Assembly: GCA_021769425.1 (NCBI GenBank)
Contig: JAETSX010000049.1
Location: 1-64,000, forward strand
DNA: 64,000 bases
Reading direction: 5' to 3'
From: Eubacterium sp.
GTDB lineage: Bacteria; Bacillota; Clostridia; Lachnospirales; Lachnospiraceae
The position numbers were made by a program, and so were the translations under genes. Positions 52,780 through 62,229 of this stretch are shown here, piece after piece; position 1 is the stretch's first letter, and each line of letters starts with the position of its first letter. A model generated the notes under the pieces. That model did not search any database. It had not been told where the DNA came from and saw only the letters and a program-made list of their open reading frames with translations.

Positions 52780-54291
52780 TTAGGAAGATCCTGACGCCCG
52801 CTCCGCTTTGTCTGCCCTTTTCCTGTAATGGCTCATTCTCAGATACAGCCAGCAAATTGTAAGAATCAATATACTAAAAACAAATACAAGTATGGTTATC
52901 CACCATTGATTGGTTTTCGGAGGTTCTTTTTCCACTTTTAATTCCACAATCTGAGGCTTTTTGATGGAAGTATACACTTCCTGGCTTTGTTCTGTGGTTT
53001 CTCCCTGTTCATTTTCATAGGAAAAAATCACCTTTCCCGTCGTCTCTCCATACTTTTTACCGTCTTCTTCTATTATATTGCCCTCGTTATCCATATTCAG
53101 CGTCCCTGCAAAAACATTGATTTCTCCGTCCGCATAGGTTCCGGCTTCCACAGTTCCAAGAAACAGATCTTTTTCCGGAAACAGCCCTTTTCCCTCCAGG
53201 CGCACCCTGACATTGTAAAGAGCCGCAAGGCCTGTATTCTGAATCTGAAAGGTCAGAACGTCCGTATCCGATTCATAGATACTCTCCGGGAAAGTTACAT
53301 TGGCAAGTTCCGCCTGCGGAATCTGACTGACGGATATATGGACCGTTTCTGTAGAAGTATAAGCAGTTCCTTTTGTATCCTCATACTCAAACTGAAACTG
53401 GAAAGACGCCGGTTCCGCCGCCGCTTTCTTTCCGACTGTCAGATTTTGGGACAATTCTACGGCATTTCCCGCTCCTATCCGTCCAAAATACCAGGAATTT
53501 TTCTCCAGCAGAATATCCTTATTTTCTGACAAAAGGGTGATCTTCATGTTTTCCAGTGACTGGCTGCTGCTGCAGTTTTTGACTGAAACAGACCAGGGAA
53601 CAGCGCTGCCTGCAGACAAAACTGTTCCCTGCAGACTGTTTGCCAGAATCATCACCCTGGGCTGATGGCTGATTTCTTCCCCGGTTCCGGAACTTGGCTC
53701 CGGCAAGGGAGATTCTTCCGCCGGTTCCAATTGTCCGGCCATTCCATCTTCCTTATAAATTTCCGGATTGTTTTCCTGATTCCCGATTTCCTCTGCAGGG
53801 CTGGCCTTCCCATCCGTAATTTCCACATAAATGGTAAAATCCTGCCGAATTATGTTCTTCTCTGTCTGGGCCTGAACCGCCAAATGAAGAGGATACTGGC
53901 CGTTCATCCTGTCTTCCTTTAGCTTAATCTGACATTGATACAGATAAACGCCGTCCTCAGATCTCTTTACTTTTTTCTGGTAGTTTTTATAATAAAAAGG
54001 ACTGCTTTCTTCCCTTTCAAAAGAAATTCCAACAATGATCCGATCTGATTCCATTTTTGTCTTCGAAACAAAAGGAACTACAAGAAACATGGTATTTTTC
54101 TGAATGGAAGGCTCATAGCCTTTGGAAAAGGAATTTTTCATTCCTTTGTATTTCCTGTTGGTTTCAATGGAAATTATATTTTCATATGGTTTGCTCTCCT
54201 CAGAAATGCCGGTATTTTCTGCCTTTGCCGTATCAGAAAAAAAGAAAATCCAAAGCAGCGCAAGGCAGAACAGAATTGAATTCTTTCTCAT
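52780..54291 (-). CDS. extracellular CARDB/NEW3-like protein with C-terminal membrane helix
   Basis: 503 residues. Signal peptide (SILFCLALLWIFFFSDTAKA), an N-terminal domain (about 40-155), an acidic Pro/Glu linker (about 160-205), two beta-sandwich domains of CARDB/NEW3 type (about 210-445; VPWSVSVKNCSSSQSLENMKI, DVLTFQIQNTGLAALYNVRV), a membrane helix (about 468-488) and a short basic tail. Its start overlaps the ATPase stop (ATGA), so it probably works with that transporter. Confidence 0.75.
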   Translation of the reverse strand: MRKNSILFCLALLWIFFFSDTAKAENTGISEESKPYENIISIETNRKYKGMKNSFSKGYEPSIQKNTMFLVVPFVSKTKMESDRIIVGISFEREESSPFYYKNYQKKVKRSEDGVYLYQCQIKLKEDRMNGQYPLHLAVQAQTEKNIIRQDFTIYVEITDGKASPAEEIGNQENNPEIYKEDGMAGQLEPAEESPLPEPSSGTGEEISHQPRVMILANSLQGTVLSAGSAVPWSVSVKNCSSSQSLENMKITLLSENKDILLEKNSWYFGRIGAGNAVELSQNLTVGKKAAAEPASFQFQFEYEDTKGTAYTSTETVHISVSQIPQAELANVTFPESIYESDTDVLTFQIQNTGLAALYNVRVRLEGKGLFPEKDLFLGTVEAGTYADGEINVFAGTLNMDNEGNIIEEDGKKYGETTGKVIFSYENEQGETTEQSQEVYTSIKKPQIVELKVEKEPPKTNQWWITILVFVFSILILTICWLYLRMSHYRKRADKAERASGSS

Positions 54292-54926
54292 ATGTTTTGT
54301 ATCCTCCCTCCGTCCATCTCATAGACTTTATCGCACAAGATCCGAATATCCTCACTGTTATGGCTGGCCAGAAGGATAGTCTTCCCCTGATCCTTCAACT
54401 CCAGCAGAAGCCTCCGGATATCCTTTACCCCATCTTTATCCAATCCGTTAAAGGGTTCATCCAGAATCATAAAATCCGGATTTTCCATAATCGCCTGGGC
54501 AATGCCCAGACGCTGGCGCATGCCCAGAGAATATTTGGAAACGGATTTCTTCAGATCCGGATCCAGGCCAGCTTTTTTAAGCGCAGCGCGGATTTCCGGT
54601 TCTTCAATTTGGCCTTTTAACCCTGCCAGAATTTTGAGATTGCGCATTCCGCTTAAATTTCCCAGAAATCCAGGCATTTCAATAATAACGCCGATACGTT
54701 CCGGAAAATCAATTTCCGTTCCGATTATTTTACCATTTACCCGTATGGTTCCTTCCGTAACCGGGAGAAACCCGCAGATGCATTTCATCAAAACTGTTTT
54801 TCCGGAACCGTTATTGCCGGATATTCCATAGACTTGACCTTGTTCCATGGCAACGTTGATATCGGAAAGAACGGTGTCTTCTCCGAATTTTTTTGTTACA
54901 TGGTTGATTTCGATATAAGGGGGCAT
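54288..54926 (-). CDS. ABC exporter ATP-binding protein
   Basis: 212 residues. Walker A GNNGSGKT (about 36-43), Q-loop around GVIIEMPGF, signature YSLGMRQRLG (about 132-141), Walker B FMILDEPFNGLD (about 152-163), and H-loop ILLASHNSEDI. Short, like ATPases of ABC-2 type antibiotic-resistance or immunity exporters. It serves the two permeases encoded upstream. RBS AAAGG. Confidence 0.93.
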   Translation of the reverse strand: MPPYIEINHVTKKFGEDTVLSDINVAMEQGQVYGISGNNGSGKTVLMKCICGFLPVTEGTIRVNGKIIGTEIDFPERIGVIIEMPGFLGNLSGMRNLKILAGLKGQIEEPEIRAALKKAGLDPDLKKSVSKYSLGMRQRLGIAQAIMENPDFMILDEPFNGLDKDGVKDIRRLLLELKDQGKTILLASHNSEDIRILCDKVYEMDGGRIQNI

Positions 54927-54996
54927 TGAAGTTCCTTTCTAAACGGTATCATAATAACGTTCTATTATGCTGCATTATGAATTGGTTATTGCTGGT

Positions 54997-55716
54997 TTAA
55001 TTGATCTCTTTTAAACGATAATATAAAATCAATCCGTGAAATAACAGGGCTGCCAGGGAAAACGCCAGAAAAAATATCCAGATTCCCATGCCGTCTGCTC
55101 CCCAGTTCTGCTGGCACGTCACCCATTCTTTTGGGTACATGGCATACATATTGGGCAAATAACGGTCTTTTAAAATAATCAGCATATAATAACTTACAAA
55201 GGGCAGTCCGTATGCCATATAATAATTTCGAAATATTGCTCCGAAAATTCCTGCTAATTCTGCTGTAATTCCTCCGATGATGCTGATGCGAAGAAGCAGC
55301 AAAATATTTTCCCAGACAGTTTCCCATGGAATGCCGCCCTGCAGTTCCAGGGGATACAGAAACAGAAAACAGAGGAGCAGACCTGATATTCCGCTGAGAA
55401 ACAACGGAAGAAATCCTCCGGCATAAATCTGCAGTGTTTTCCGTTTGATATATTCCATGCGGCTGATTCTCGATATATAAAATTTTATAAACCCGCAGGA
55501 GGATTCTCTTACATAGGCTGCGCCTGAGGAAAGGGAGGCTGCAATGGGGATCAGAAACAGCATCACCTGAGAATCCAGTGCAGTCTGATAAAATTTCAGA
55601 AAGCTCCCCTGGCTCAGCGGATACTCGATTTCATAATAATGAAATCCCCCGGCCATTCCCAGAAAAGACAGAAGCGCTGCAGCCCAAAAGCCTTTTTCCT
55701 GCAATAATTCTTTCAT
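54997..55716 (-). CDS. ABC-2-like permease
   Basis: 239 residues with six predicted membrane helices (about 13-27, 48-66, 98-122, 135-165, 172-188, 212-232). SSGAAYVRESSCGFIKFYISRISRMEYIKRK between helices 2 and 3 is typical of lantibiotic-type or ABC-2 permeases. Encoded between the other permease and the ATPase. RBS AAAGG. Confidence 0.8.
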   Translation of the reverse strand: MKELLQEKGFWAAALLSFLGMAGGFHYYEIEYPLSQGSFLKFYQTALDSQVMLFLIPIAASLSSGAAYVRESSCGFIKFYISRISRMEYIKRKTLQIYAGGFLPLFLSGISGLLLCFLFLYPLELQGGIPWETVWENILLLLRISIIGGITAELAGIFGAIFRNYYMAYGLPFVSYYMLIILKDRYLPNMYAMYPKEWVTCQQNWGADGMGIWIFFLAFSLAALLFHGLILYYRLKEIN

Positions 55717-55846
55717 TTCTGTTTCCTTTCTTTCTGTTAGGAACTATATTTCCCTCTTGGTCTGATTTTTGTTCTGCAGGTTCTATGTCCCCTCTCAAGG
55801 CTCCTTACTGAGAAATGCCAAATGAACATTTTAATCTTCCATCTGC

Positions 55847-56740
55847 TCATTCTCCTGTAAAAGAACTGAAATTATATTGTTTCAAGGTATGAAAAGAAAG
55901 ACCCGACAAAAACGCCAGAATTATCAGGAAGATTATGCAGGACTGGCCGATGGAGGGAAGTACGTCATACCCAAAATCATGCATTCCGTAAGTGGCGTGG
56001 TTCAGAGGGCTGATCCATCCGGTGATTCTACGAACCAGGAACATTTCATATTCTTCTTTCCGAAGAATTTTGGCCAAAATTTCCGGATTCAGCAGGAATC
56101 CAAACAAGCTATAGAACAGCCCTGCGCCGATTGCAGCTTTTTTTCCCAGTTTCATCTGAAAATACAGCATCAGAAAACTTAACGTAAGGGAATAGCACAC
56201 AAGAAGCGTCATAATCTGCATACTGCAGGAAAAAGGGGTTGTGCTCTCCATTACTTTTACAGTGGAGGGAATGGACAATTCCTTTCCCATCTGGGAATAG
56301 GCCAAAAGAGCCGCCGTTTTGCTCCAGATATTTCCCGGATAGGTTTTCTGCATACAGAGCAGACTGGTTACAAGAATCACATAAAGCATATACAAAGAGG
56401 TCACCAGAATAATATAGAAAAACTGCGCCAGAAGCCATCGGCTCTTTTTCATCCGAAGCAGCATATAAGGCGTAAAAGGGCTTAATTTAGGCAGATCCAG
56501 AAACAGCAGAATCAACAGAAGGGAACACAGCAGAATTGCCGCAGCATCCCCGAATGTCCAGATAAACGGCTCCAACGCCTGCATAGGCGACTCATAATAA
56601 TCCGCCACCGTCATGGCCCGATCGCTTAAGAAAAAACACAGGATAAAGGAGAACAGGAAGGTGATAATCACCCTGGGATTTCTGAAAAATCCCAGGAAAT
56701 TCCACCTGACTGCTGCTGCCACCTGTTTTACAGCCTCCAT
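55847..56740 (-). CDS. ABC transporter membrane protein
   Basis: 297 residues with six predicted membrane helices, the first at about 20-40 (PRVIITFLFSFILCFFLSD) and the last at about 262-285. An extracytoplasmic stretch (about 40-60) follows helix 1, as in ABC-2 permeases. It is probably the partner of the permease at 54997-55716, forming a heterodimer. RBS AAAGG. Confidence 0.78.
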   Translation of the reverse strand: MEAVKQVAAAVRWNFLGFFRNPRVIITFLFSFILCFFLSDRAMTVADYYESPMQALEPFIWTFGDAAAILLCSLLLILLFLDLPKLSPFTPYMLLRMKKSRWLLAQFFYIILVTSLYMLYVILVTSLLCMQKTYPGNIWSKTAALLAYSQMGKELSIPSTVKVMESTTPFSCSMQIMTLLVCYSLTLSFLMLYFQMKLGKKAAIGAGLFYSLFGFLLNPEILAKILRKEEYEMFLVRRITGWISPLNHATYGMHDFGYDVLPSIGQSCIIFLIILAFLSGLSFHTLKQYNFSSFTGE

Positions 56741-56835
56741 ATTCCTTTCCCCTTTCTATCCAGTATTGCTCCATTCAGACCGTTTTTTAGCCTTTGCTCC
56801 ATTCAGACCGTTTTCAATGCCTGTTTCAAATTTCC

Positions 56836-58386
56836 CTAATAACCCATATCCCTGTCTATGATAGTTCCGTCTATGGCATTGATGGTAAGCAGGCTCTGAT
56901 TAGAATGTTCCCCGCTGTCTTTGCTTGTATATTCCGCAGATTCCGAATCATATCCACCGAAAAAATCCCAGACCGGCACAATAATCCCGGATTTGCTGTT
57001 TACTGCCGGATTATAAATCCTGCTGTAGCCCAAAGTGATTCTTTTGACATGATACGTAACTTTATTATAATAATCCATCATATCTGCATTGGTAATTTCC
57101 ATCATTTGTTCATATATCTTTATAATGCTTTCAAAATCCATCAGCTTTACATTTTTTGTCTGCATCTCTTCTACCTGATAGGGGTTGTAGATTTCCACTT
57201 TCTCAATTCCATCATTTCCCACAACCACCTCACATCTTTCATAACTCCAGGGGATCAGAGTACTGTCATGATCTTCCAGACTTCCTCCATAGGCATCTGT
57301 AAAAGTAATGGCCGCTCCATCCAGTACCCTGGTAAAATAGAAAACATACCCTGCATCCTGAACGTCTTCTTCCTGTATGTTATAACTGCTGCAGTAAAGA
57401 GAATAATCCCAACTGGTAACTTCCCAGTCCCATCCCAATTGTTCGATTTTTTCTTTCGCAATTTTCTCAGCATCTTCATAAGAAACTTTCACTAATTTTT
57501 TCACAGTGTCTTCTGGTATGGAATGTGTATCTGTCTCTCCATCAGCAGAACTGTTCTCTGTGTCCATGATATATCTTCCATCTTTCCAGCCTGTGGTATT
57601 AAAATCCCAGAAACTCTGGGGTCCTTCCTCCTGAGTCTGGATCAGTATTTTAACATCTGCGGTATGTTCGGCGCTGCCGTGAATATTATAGCCATAAATT
57701 CCATGATCTGTTTCTGCTACGCCGTAAAACATGTTTTCATCTACCTTAGTTATGGGATCTCCATAAGATGTATCCACCCATTCCAGGCCAAAAGAGGGAA
57801 CCACTTCTTGTTTCTCTACCTGTTCCGGAGCATCTTCCATACTGATCTCATCACCCTCAATGGCTGCGTCAATATCAAAAGACAGGTTTCCTTCCTCGTC
57901 TGTTCCCCAATTGTAAGGATCCAGATTACCTTGGGCTTTCCACTTTTTCAGCATGGTAAGATCCTTCTGGTAATCTTCCTTGATCCAGGTATTATAACTG
58001 TAGCCGTGATAAAACTTCGCATCCTCGAAGAAAATATTTGTAATCTGATCAATTAATTCCTGATCTGCTTCCCTTGCCGTTACTTTATAAGTATTCATAG
58101 CATCCACATTAGGAAGAATTACTTCTGCATCTGTATCAACAATAATCTTGCCGCCTTCATATTCCGCCTGGTTCTTGTAATTTTTGGGAGCCTTCACAAT
58201 TTCATTGATTTTTCCTTCCTTTTCATCATTGCTCTCATAGTTTTTGATACTGTCTGCGCTTTTTTGTTTTACAATGGGATCTTTCGGCGTTTCCTGGCAT
58301 CCAGACAGGAGCAGGATAAGCCCTGCTGCAAGAACTGCCCTGGATTTTTTTCTGGCCGCCGCTGTGATTTTCCTTCTTTCTTTCAT
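56836..58386 (-). CDS. large lipoprotein, DUF6034-like, paralogue 2
   Basis: 516 residues. Basic N-terminus and lipobox LLSGCQETP (Cys about 30). The mature part is a paralogue of the upstream lipoprotein along its whole length (shared QETP...IVKQK.AD, SFGLEWV, FYGVAETD.G.Y, LGWDWE, LIPWSYERCEV, KVEIYNPY, GYSRIYNPAVNSKSGI, VPVWDFFGG, INAIDGT). The family resembles DUF6034, whose function is not established. Encoded between the first lipoprotein and the permeases, suggesting paired surface sensors or substrate/target-binding subunits. RBS GAGGG. Confidence 0.82.
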   Translation of the reverse strand: MKERRKITAAARKKSRAVLAAGLILLLSGCQETPKDPIVKQKSADSIKNYESNDEKEGKINEIVKAPKNYKNQAEYEGGKIIVDTDAEVILPNVDAMNTYKVTAREADQELIDQITNIFFEDAKFYHGYSYNTWIKEDYQKDLTMLKKWKAQGNLDPYNWGTDEEGNLSFDIDAAIEGDEISMEDAPEQVEKQEVVPSFGLEWVDTSYGDPITKVDENMFYGVAETDHGIYGYNIHGSAEHTADVKILIQTQEEGPQSFWDFNTTGWKDGRYIMDTENSSADGETDTHSIPEDTVKKLVKVSYEDAEKIAKEKIEQLGWDWEVTSWDYSLYCSSYNIQEEDVQDAGYVFYFTRVLDGAAITFTDAYGGSLEDHDSTLIPWSYERCEVVVGNDGIEKVEIYNPYQVEEMQTKNVKLMDFESIIKIYEQMMEITNADMMDYYNKVTYHVKRITLGYSRIYNPAVNSKSGIIVPVWDFFGGYDSESAEYTSKDSGEHSNQSLLTINAIDGTIIDRDMGY

Positions 58387-58454
58387 AAATTTTCCCTCTT
58401 CCTTCCTGCTGAATTTGCTTCTTCAGCATGCTTTTTCTTTGGCTTTCATTCCTT

Positions 58455-59945
58455 TTAGTATCCCAGCTCCCTGTCAATTACTGTTCCGTCTATAGCATTG
58501 ATGGTCATAAAACTCTGTCTGGAGTGTTCCCCGTTATTTTTCTCATGATGTCCCTCAATTTCTATATCAAACCCTCCGAAAAAGTCCCACACCGGAACCA
58601 GAATTCCGGAACGGTTGTCTACTGCAGGTTCATAAACTCTGCTGTAACCTAATGTTATTTTCTTAATATGGTATGTTCTCTGTTTTTCAAATTCTGCAAT
58701 ATCTGCATTGGACACTTCCATCATCTGTTCATATATTTTTGCAATGCTGTCAAAATCCATCAGTTTCACATTCTCAGTCTGAACTTCATCTATATGGTAA
58801 GGATTATAAATTTCCACTTTCTGAATTCCGTCATCCCCCACAATCACTTCACATCTCTCATAACTCCATGGAATTAAGGTGCTGTCCATATCTTCCAGTC
58901 CTCCTCCGTAGGAATCTGTAAAGGTCACAGGCACGCCGTCCAGCGCTCTGGTGAAATAAAACAGATATCCCCCGTCCAGAATATTGTCTTTTTGGGCATT
59001 TCCTTCTCCGTGCTGGAAAACTGTATAGTCCCAATTATATATTTCCCAGTCCCAGCCCAGCTTCTCAATTTTTTCTCTGGCAACTTTTTTGGCATCTTCA
59101 TAAGAAATATCCACAAATTCTTTCAACTCTTCTTCCGTCATGCCGTTATAGTCATCTCTCTGATAGTCCAGCAGATATCTTCCTTCCACCCATGCAGTAA
59201 ATTCTCTGGGATCCGGCACATCATCCCTGATTTTTTCAATTGAAAACTTCACATCTGCAGACATTTCTCCTGAAGTGATAGTGTAATTATAATTGCCCTG
59301 ATCTGTCTCTGCCACCCCGTAGAATTCATGTTTATCCACCTGTTTTTCCGCTTCTTCTCCTTTTCCGCTTATCCATTCCAGGCCAAAGGAAGGCTTCACT
59401 TCCTCTTTCACTGCTTCATCCGGAGCATTTGCCATCTTCTCTTCATCTCTTGCAATTACTTCATCAATGTTAAAATACAGTTCTCCGTTTTCATCTTTCC
59501 CGTATTCATATGGATCCAGGTTTCCTTCCGCCTTGTACTGCTTCAGCCTTGTAATCTCTTCCTGATACTGTTCTTTTGTCCATTGACTGTAACTGTAAGC
59601 GTGATAGAATTTGGCTTCGTCAAAAAACACATTGGTTACCTTGTCTATCATTTCCTGGTTCACTTCTTCTGCAGATACTTTGTAAGTATTCATAGTGTCT
59701 GCTCCCGGCAGAATGACTTCTGCATTGGTATCTATCACCAACGCGCCATTTTCGTATTCTGCCTGATTCTGATAAGTGTCCGGTGCATTTACCATATCTT
59801 TCACTTTTCCCTCAGCGCTTTCATATTCTTTGACGTTGTCTGCGCCTTTCTGTTTTACGATGGTATTACGGGGAGTTTCCTGGCAGCCTGTTAATATGCT
59901 GATGCAAAGCCCTGCCGCAAGAACTGTCAGATATCTTTTCTTCAT
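58455..59945 (-). CDS. large lipoprotein, DUF6034-like, paralogue 1
   Basis: About 496 residues. Signal peptide with lipobox ILTGCQETP (Cys about 20). Homologous throughout to the next gene, so the pair arose by duplication. First gene of the operon. The start at 59945 is set by AGGAG 6 nt upstream. Its leader contains a dispersed repeat (59961-60020) and the shared operator at 60107-60127. Likely a sensor or target-binding component on the outer face of the membrane; inferred from location only. Confidence 0.82.
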   Translation of the reverse strand: MKKRYLTVLAAGLCISILTGCQETPRNTIVKQKGADNVKEYESAEGKVKDMVNAPDTYQNQAEYENGALVIDTNAEVILPGADTMNTYKVSAEEVNQEMIDKVTNVFFDEAKFYHAYSYSQWTKEQYQEEITRLKQYKAEGNLDPYEYGKDENGELYFNIDEVIARDEEKMANAPDEAVKEEVKPSFGLEWISGKGEEAEKQVDKHEFYGVAETDQGNYNYTITSGEMSADVKFSIEKIRDDVPDPREFTAWVEGRYLLDYQRDDYNGMTEEELKEFVDISYEDAKKVAREKIEKLGWDWEIYNWDYTVFQHGEGNAQKDNILDGGYLFYFTRALDGVPVTFTDSYGGGLEDMDSTLIPWSYERCEVIVGDDGIQKVEIYNPYHIDEVQTENVKLMDFDSIAKIYEQMMEVSNADIAEFEKQRTYHIKKITLGYSRVYEPAVDNRSGILVPVWDFFGGFDIEIEGHHEKNNGEHSRQSFMTINAIDGTVIDRELGY

Positions 59946-59960
59946 GAGCTTCTCCTGTCC

Positions 59961-60020
59961 TTTCATAATAAATTTCCATGATGCTTAACCTGCCGTTTGG
60001 CGGGCCGCATGGCCATCTTT
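59961..60020 (-). repeat. third copy of the dispersed hairpin repeat
   Basis: Minus strand AAGATGGCCATGCGGCCCGC, AAACGGCAGGTTAAGCATCA and TGGAAATTTATTATGAAAG match the copies at 51980-52125. It lies in the leader of the lipoprotein operon, so it would be transcribed as a hairpin just before the first ribosome site. Confidence 0.78.
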
Positions 60021-60071
60021 ACTTTTTTTGAAAATGGCTGTGTATGCTGGGTCAAAACAGTTATTGCATTA

Positions 60072-60127
60072 ATAGTAACAGGTTATTTTCTGGAAATATT
60101 CACTCAGTTGTAAAGGTTCGGTAAAGG
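60072..60127 (-). promoter_or_regulatory. lipoprotein/ABC operon promoter with OmpR-type operator
   Basis: Minus strand operator CTTTACCGAACCTTTACAA (60108-60126), two TTTAC half-sites 11 bp apart. Exactly 31 bp after the second TTTACA is a -10-like TACTAT (60072-60077). The regulator gene promoter (62148-62203) has the same operator at the same 31-bp distance, so I infer control by that regulator. The -35 is not consensus, as expected for an activated promoter. Confidence 0.65.
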
Positions 60128-60130
60128 ATT

Positions 60131-61408
60131 TTATTCCTGAAAATAGTTCATTGATTCTGCATTTGCAGACATAGAAATCTTCGTTCCCTCCCCCACTCTG
60201 CTTTCAATTTTCATTGTCCCATGATGCACTGCTGCTATCTGATCGCACAATGCAAGACCCAGTCCCATGTTCCCGCTTTTCCTGGAACGGGACTTATCCA
60301 CCCGGTAGAATGCTTTCCGGACTTTATCCACTTCCTCAGGTGGAATTCCACACCCTTCATCCCGCACCCAGAGGGAATGTTCATCTGCTCCCAGATAAAT
60401 CCGGCTGCCAGGTTTGGATGCCATAATGCTGTTATTAATCAGGTTCATTAAAAAACTTGTCATTAAATCAGCATCCATTTGTTTCGTTCTTCCCTGATAA
60501 TCCCCTTCCCACATCAGCCTGATTCCTGTTTCCTGCAGTTTGTGTTTTACATTATCTTCCACCGCTTCAAAAAGATTTTCCAGCGGCACTTCCTGCAGTA
60601 CAACTTTACATTCCGGCTCATACAGCCTGGTTAATTCCATCATTTTTTCTGTCAGACGGGACAGCCTGCCGCTTTCCTGGTGGATGTAGCGCAGAGACTT
60701 CTCTTCCTGTTCCGGGGATAATTTTACATTCAGAAGAGTTTCTGAATATCCCTTAATGGCCGTCAGGGGAGTTTTTAATTCATGGGACATACTGCCGATT
60801 AACTGTCTCTGGGTTTCGTTAATAACCTGTAAAGGTTTCGTGATTTTCTTTATCAGAAATACTAACAGCAGAGCCATGCAAAGAGACGCCAGACAGGATA
60901 TCAGAAGCTCCTGAATTACCAGATTCCGGCTTTTTTCATAAATATAAGTGACATCCACTGCATAAAATATGGCATATTTGGACGATGCCATCTGGTAATA
61001 TCCGACCGCATCCTTCTGAAAAAACACCAGAATATAACTGCCATTGTTTTTTTCTAATACACAATCCCCTGGATTCTCTATTTTATTTAAATTGATATTA
61101 TTGACATCAAATTCATAAGGACTGCTGTTGTACAATTCCTCTTCTTCTTTATATAACGCTGAATGTTCCGGCATAGTTTCCCGAAAACAGTAGATGATCA
61201 CGTGATCGGATAACTTAGACTTTAATCCTGCATTGGACAGTTTTTTGTTGAAATTCCCTAAAGCGCTTTCGTAGATTTTACGTTCTTTTTCTTTCAGCAA
61301 ATCAATCTTTTCCTGACGGCTGGTAAAAATCACGTAAAATGAAAAAACCTGCGCCAACACAAAAAGCATGGTTGACGCAGTAAATGCAATTTTCTTAATC
61401 ATATCCAT
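60131..61408 (-). CDS. sensor histidine kinase of the lipoprotein/ABC system
   Basis: 425 residues. Two membrane helices (about 5-27 and 170-192) flank an extracytoplasmic sensor of about 140 residues. HisKA has IGSMSHELKTPLTAIKGYSE (phospho-His about 215) and HATPase has MNLINNSIMAS, VRDEGCGIPPEEVDK and NMGLGLALCDQIAAVHHG. Start at 61408 from GGAGG 7 nt upstream. It follows the regulator gene by 61 bp. Confidence 0.92.
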   Translation of the reverse strand: MDMIKKIAFTASTMLFVLAQVFSFYVIFTSRQEKIDLLKEKERKIYESALGNFNKKLSNAGLKSKLSDHVIIYCFRETMPEHSALYKEEEELYNSSPYEFDVNNINLNKIENPGDCVLEKNNGSYILVFFQKDAVGYYQMASSKYAIFYAVDVTYIYEKSRNLVIQELLISCLASLCMALLLVFLIKKITKPLQVINETQRQLIGSMSHELKTPLTAIKGYSETLLNVKLSPEQEEKSLRYIHQESGRLSRLTEKMMELTRLYEPECKVVLQEVPLENLFEAVEDNVKHKLQETGIRLMWEGDYQGRTKQMDADLMTSFLMNLINNSIMASKPGSRIYLGADEHSLWVRDEGCGIPPEEVDKVRKAFYRVDKSRSRKSGNMGLGLALCDQIAAVHHGTMKIESRVGEGTKISMSANAESMNYFQE

Positions 61409-61469
61409 TTGTATTCCTCCATCCGATATCCTGCGCTGACACCGCAGCAATTACATTGGATTTACTGTT

Positions 61470-62132
61470 TCAGGGAACTTCCATACGGTATCCCACTCTT
61501 GGCACAGTAATAATCACATCAGAAAAATCCAGTTTTTTGCGGATATTTCCCACATGCACGTCTACGGTTCTGCTCTCTCCTTCAAAATCCACGCCCCAGA
61601 GAATATTCAGAATCTGTTCCCTTGTAATCACCCGGTTCCGGTATTTCCAGAAAACCAGAAGGCAGTCAAATTCCATAGGCTGCATAGAAATTTCCCTGCC
61701 GTCTTTATGTACGGTTCTTTTCTTCTCATTGATCACCACATCACGAATGCGGATTTCTCCTGTTTCTTCCTTTCCGCAGCGTTTGAGAATGTTGTCCATG
61801 CGGACTAAAAGCTCCAGCATTTCAAAGGGTTTTACAATATAGTCTTCCGCTCCGCTTCTTAAGCCCTTTACCTTGCTGGGCAAATCCCCTTTCGCTGTCA
61901 GGTAAATAACCGGAATTTTATGCTCCTTCAACTCTTCCAATAATTCAAATCCGTCTTTTCCCGGAAGCATAATGTCCAAAAGGGCAAGGGAATAATCATC
62001 CTGTTCTTTTAAATGGCGGCTGAATTCATTGCCATCAAAAAAGGGAACCGGTTTGTAACCTGCAATTTCCAGATTCATGCAGATTAAATCATTGATGGGG
62101 ATTTCGTCTTCGATTACCAATATTTTTTTCAT
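61470..62132 (-). CDS. OmpR-family response regulator
   Basis: 220 residues. Receiver with VIEDEIPIND, LALLDIMLPGKDGFEL, YLTAKGD and VKPFEMLELL; winged helix with QPMEFDCLLVFWKYRNRVITREQIL, SRTVDVHVGNIRKKL and VPRVGYRMEV. Start at 62132 (MKKILVIEDE); ribosome site GGTGAT is modest. First gene of the regulator/kinase pair. Likely autoregulated through the operator at 62183-62203. Confidence 0.93.
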   Translation of the reverse strand: MKKILVIEDEIPINDLICMNLEIAGYKPVPFFDGNEFSRHLKEQDDYSLALLDIMLPGKDGFELLEELKEHKIPVIYLTAKGDLPSKVKGLRSGAEDYIVKPFEMLELLVRMDNILKRCGKEETGEIRIRDVVINEKKRTVHKDGREISMQPMEFDCLLVFWKYRNRVITREQILNILWGVDFEGESRTVDVHVGNIRKKLDFSDVIITVPRVGYRMEVP

Positions 62133-62147
62133 ACTATCACCATATTT

Positions 62148-62203
62148 ATTATAGCTGAGATTGGGAGAGAAAGCGATAGGGATTTGTAAAGGTTCTGTAA
62201 AAT
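62148..62203 (-). promoter_or_regulatory. regulator/kinase promoter with OmpR-type operator
   Basis: Minus strand TTTTACAGAACCTTTACAAA (62184-62203) and TATAAT (62148-62153), with 31 bp between the second TTTACA and the -10. Same arrangement as upstream of the lipoprotein operon. No -35 hexamer at the standard position. Confidence 0.68.
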
Positions 62204-62229
62204 ATGCAAAGATTGGCTGTTGTTCACTC

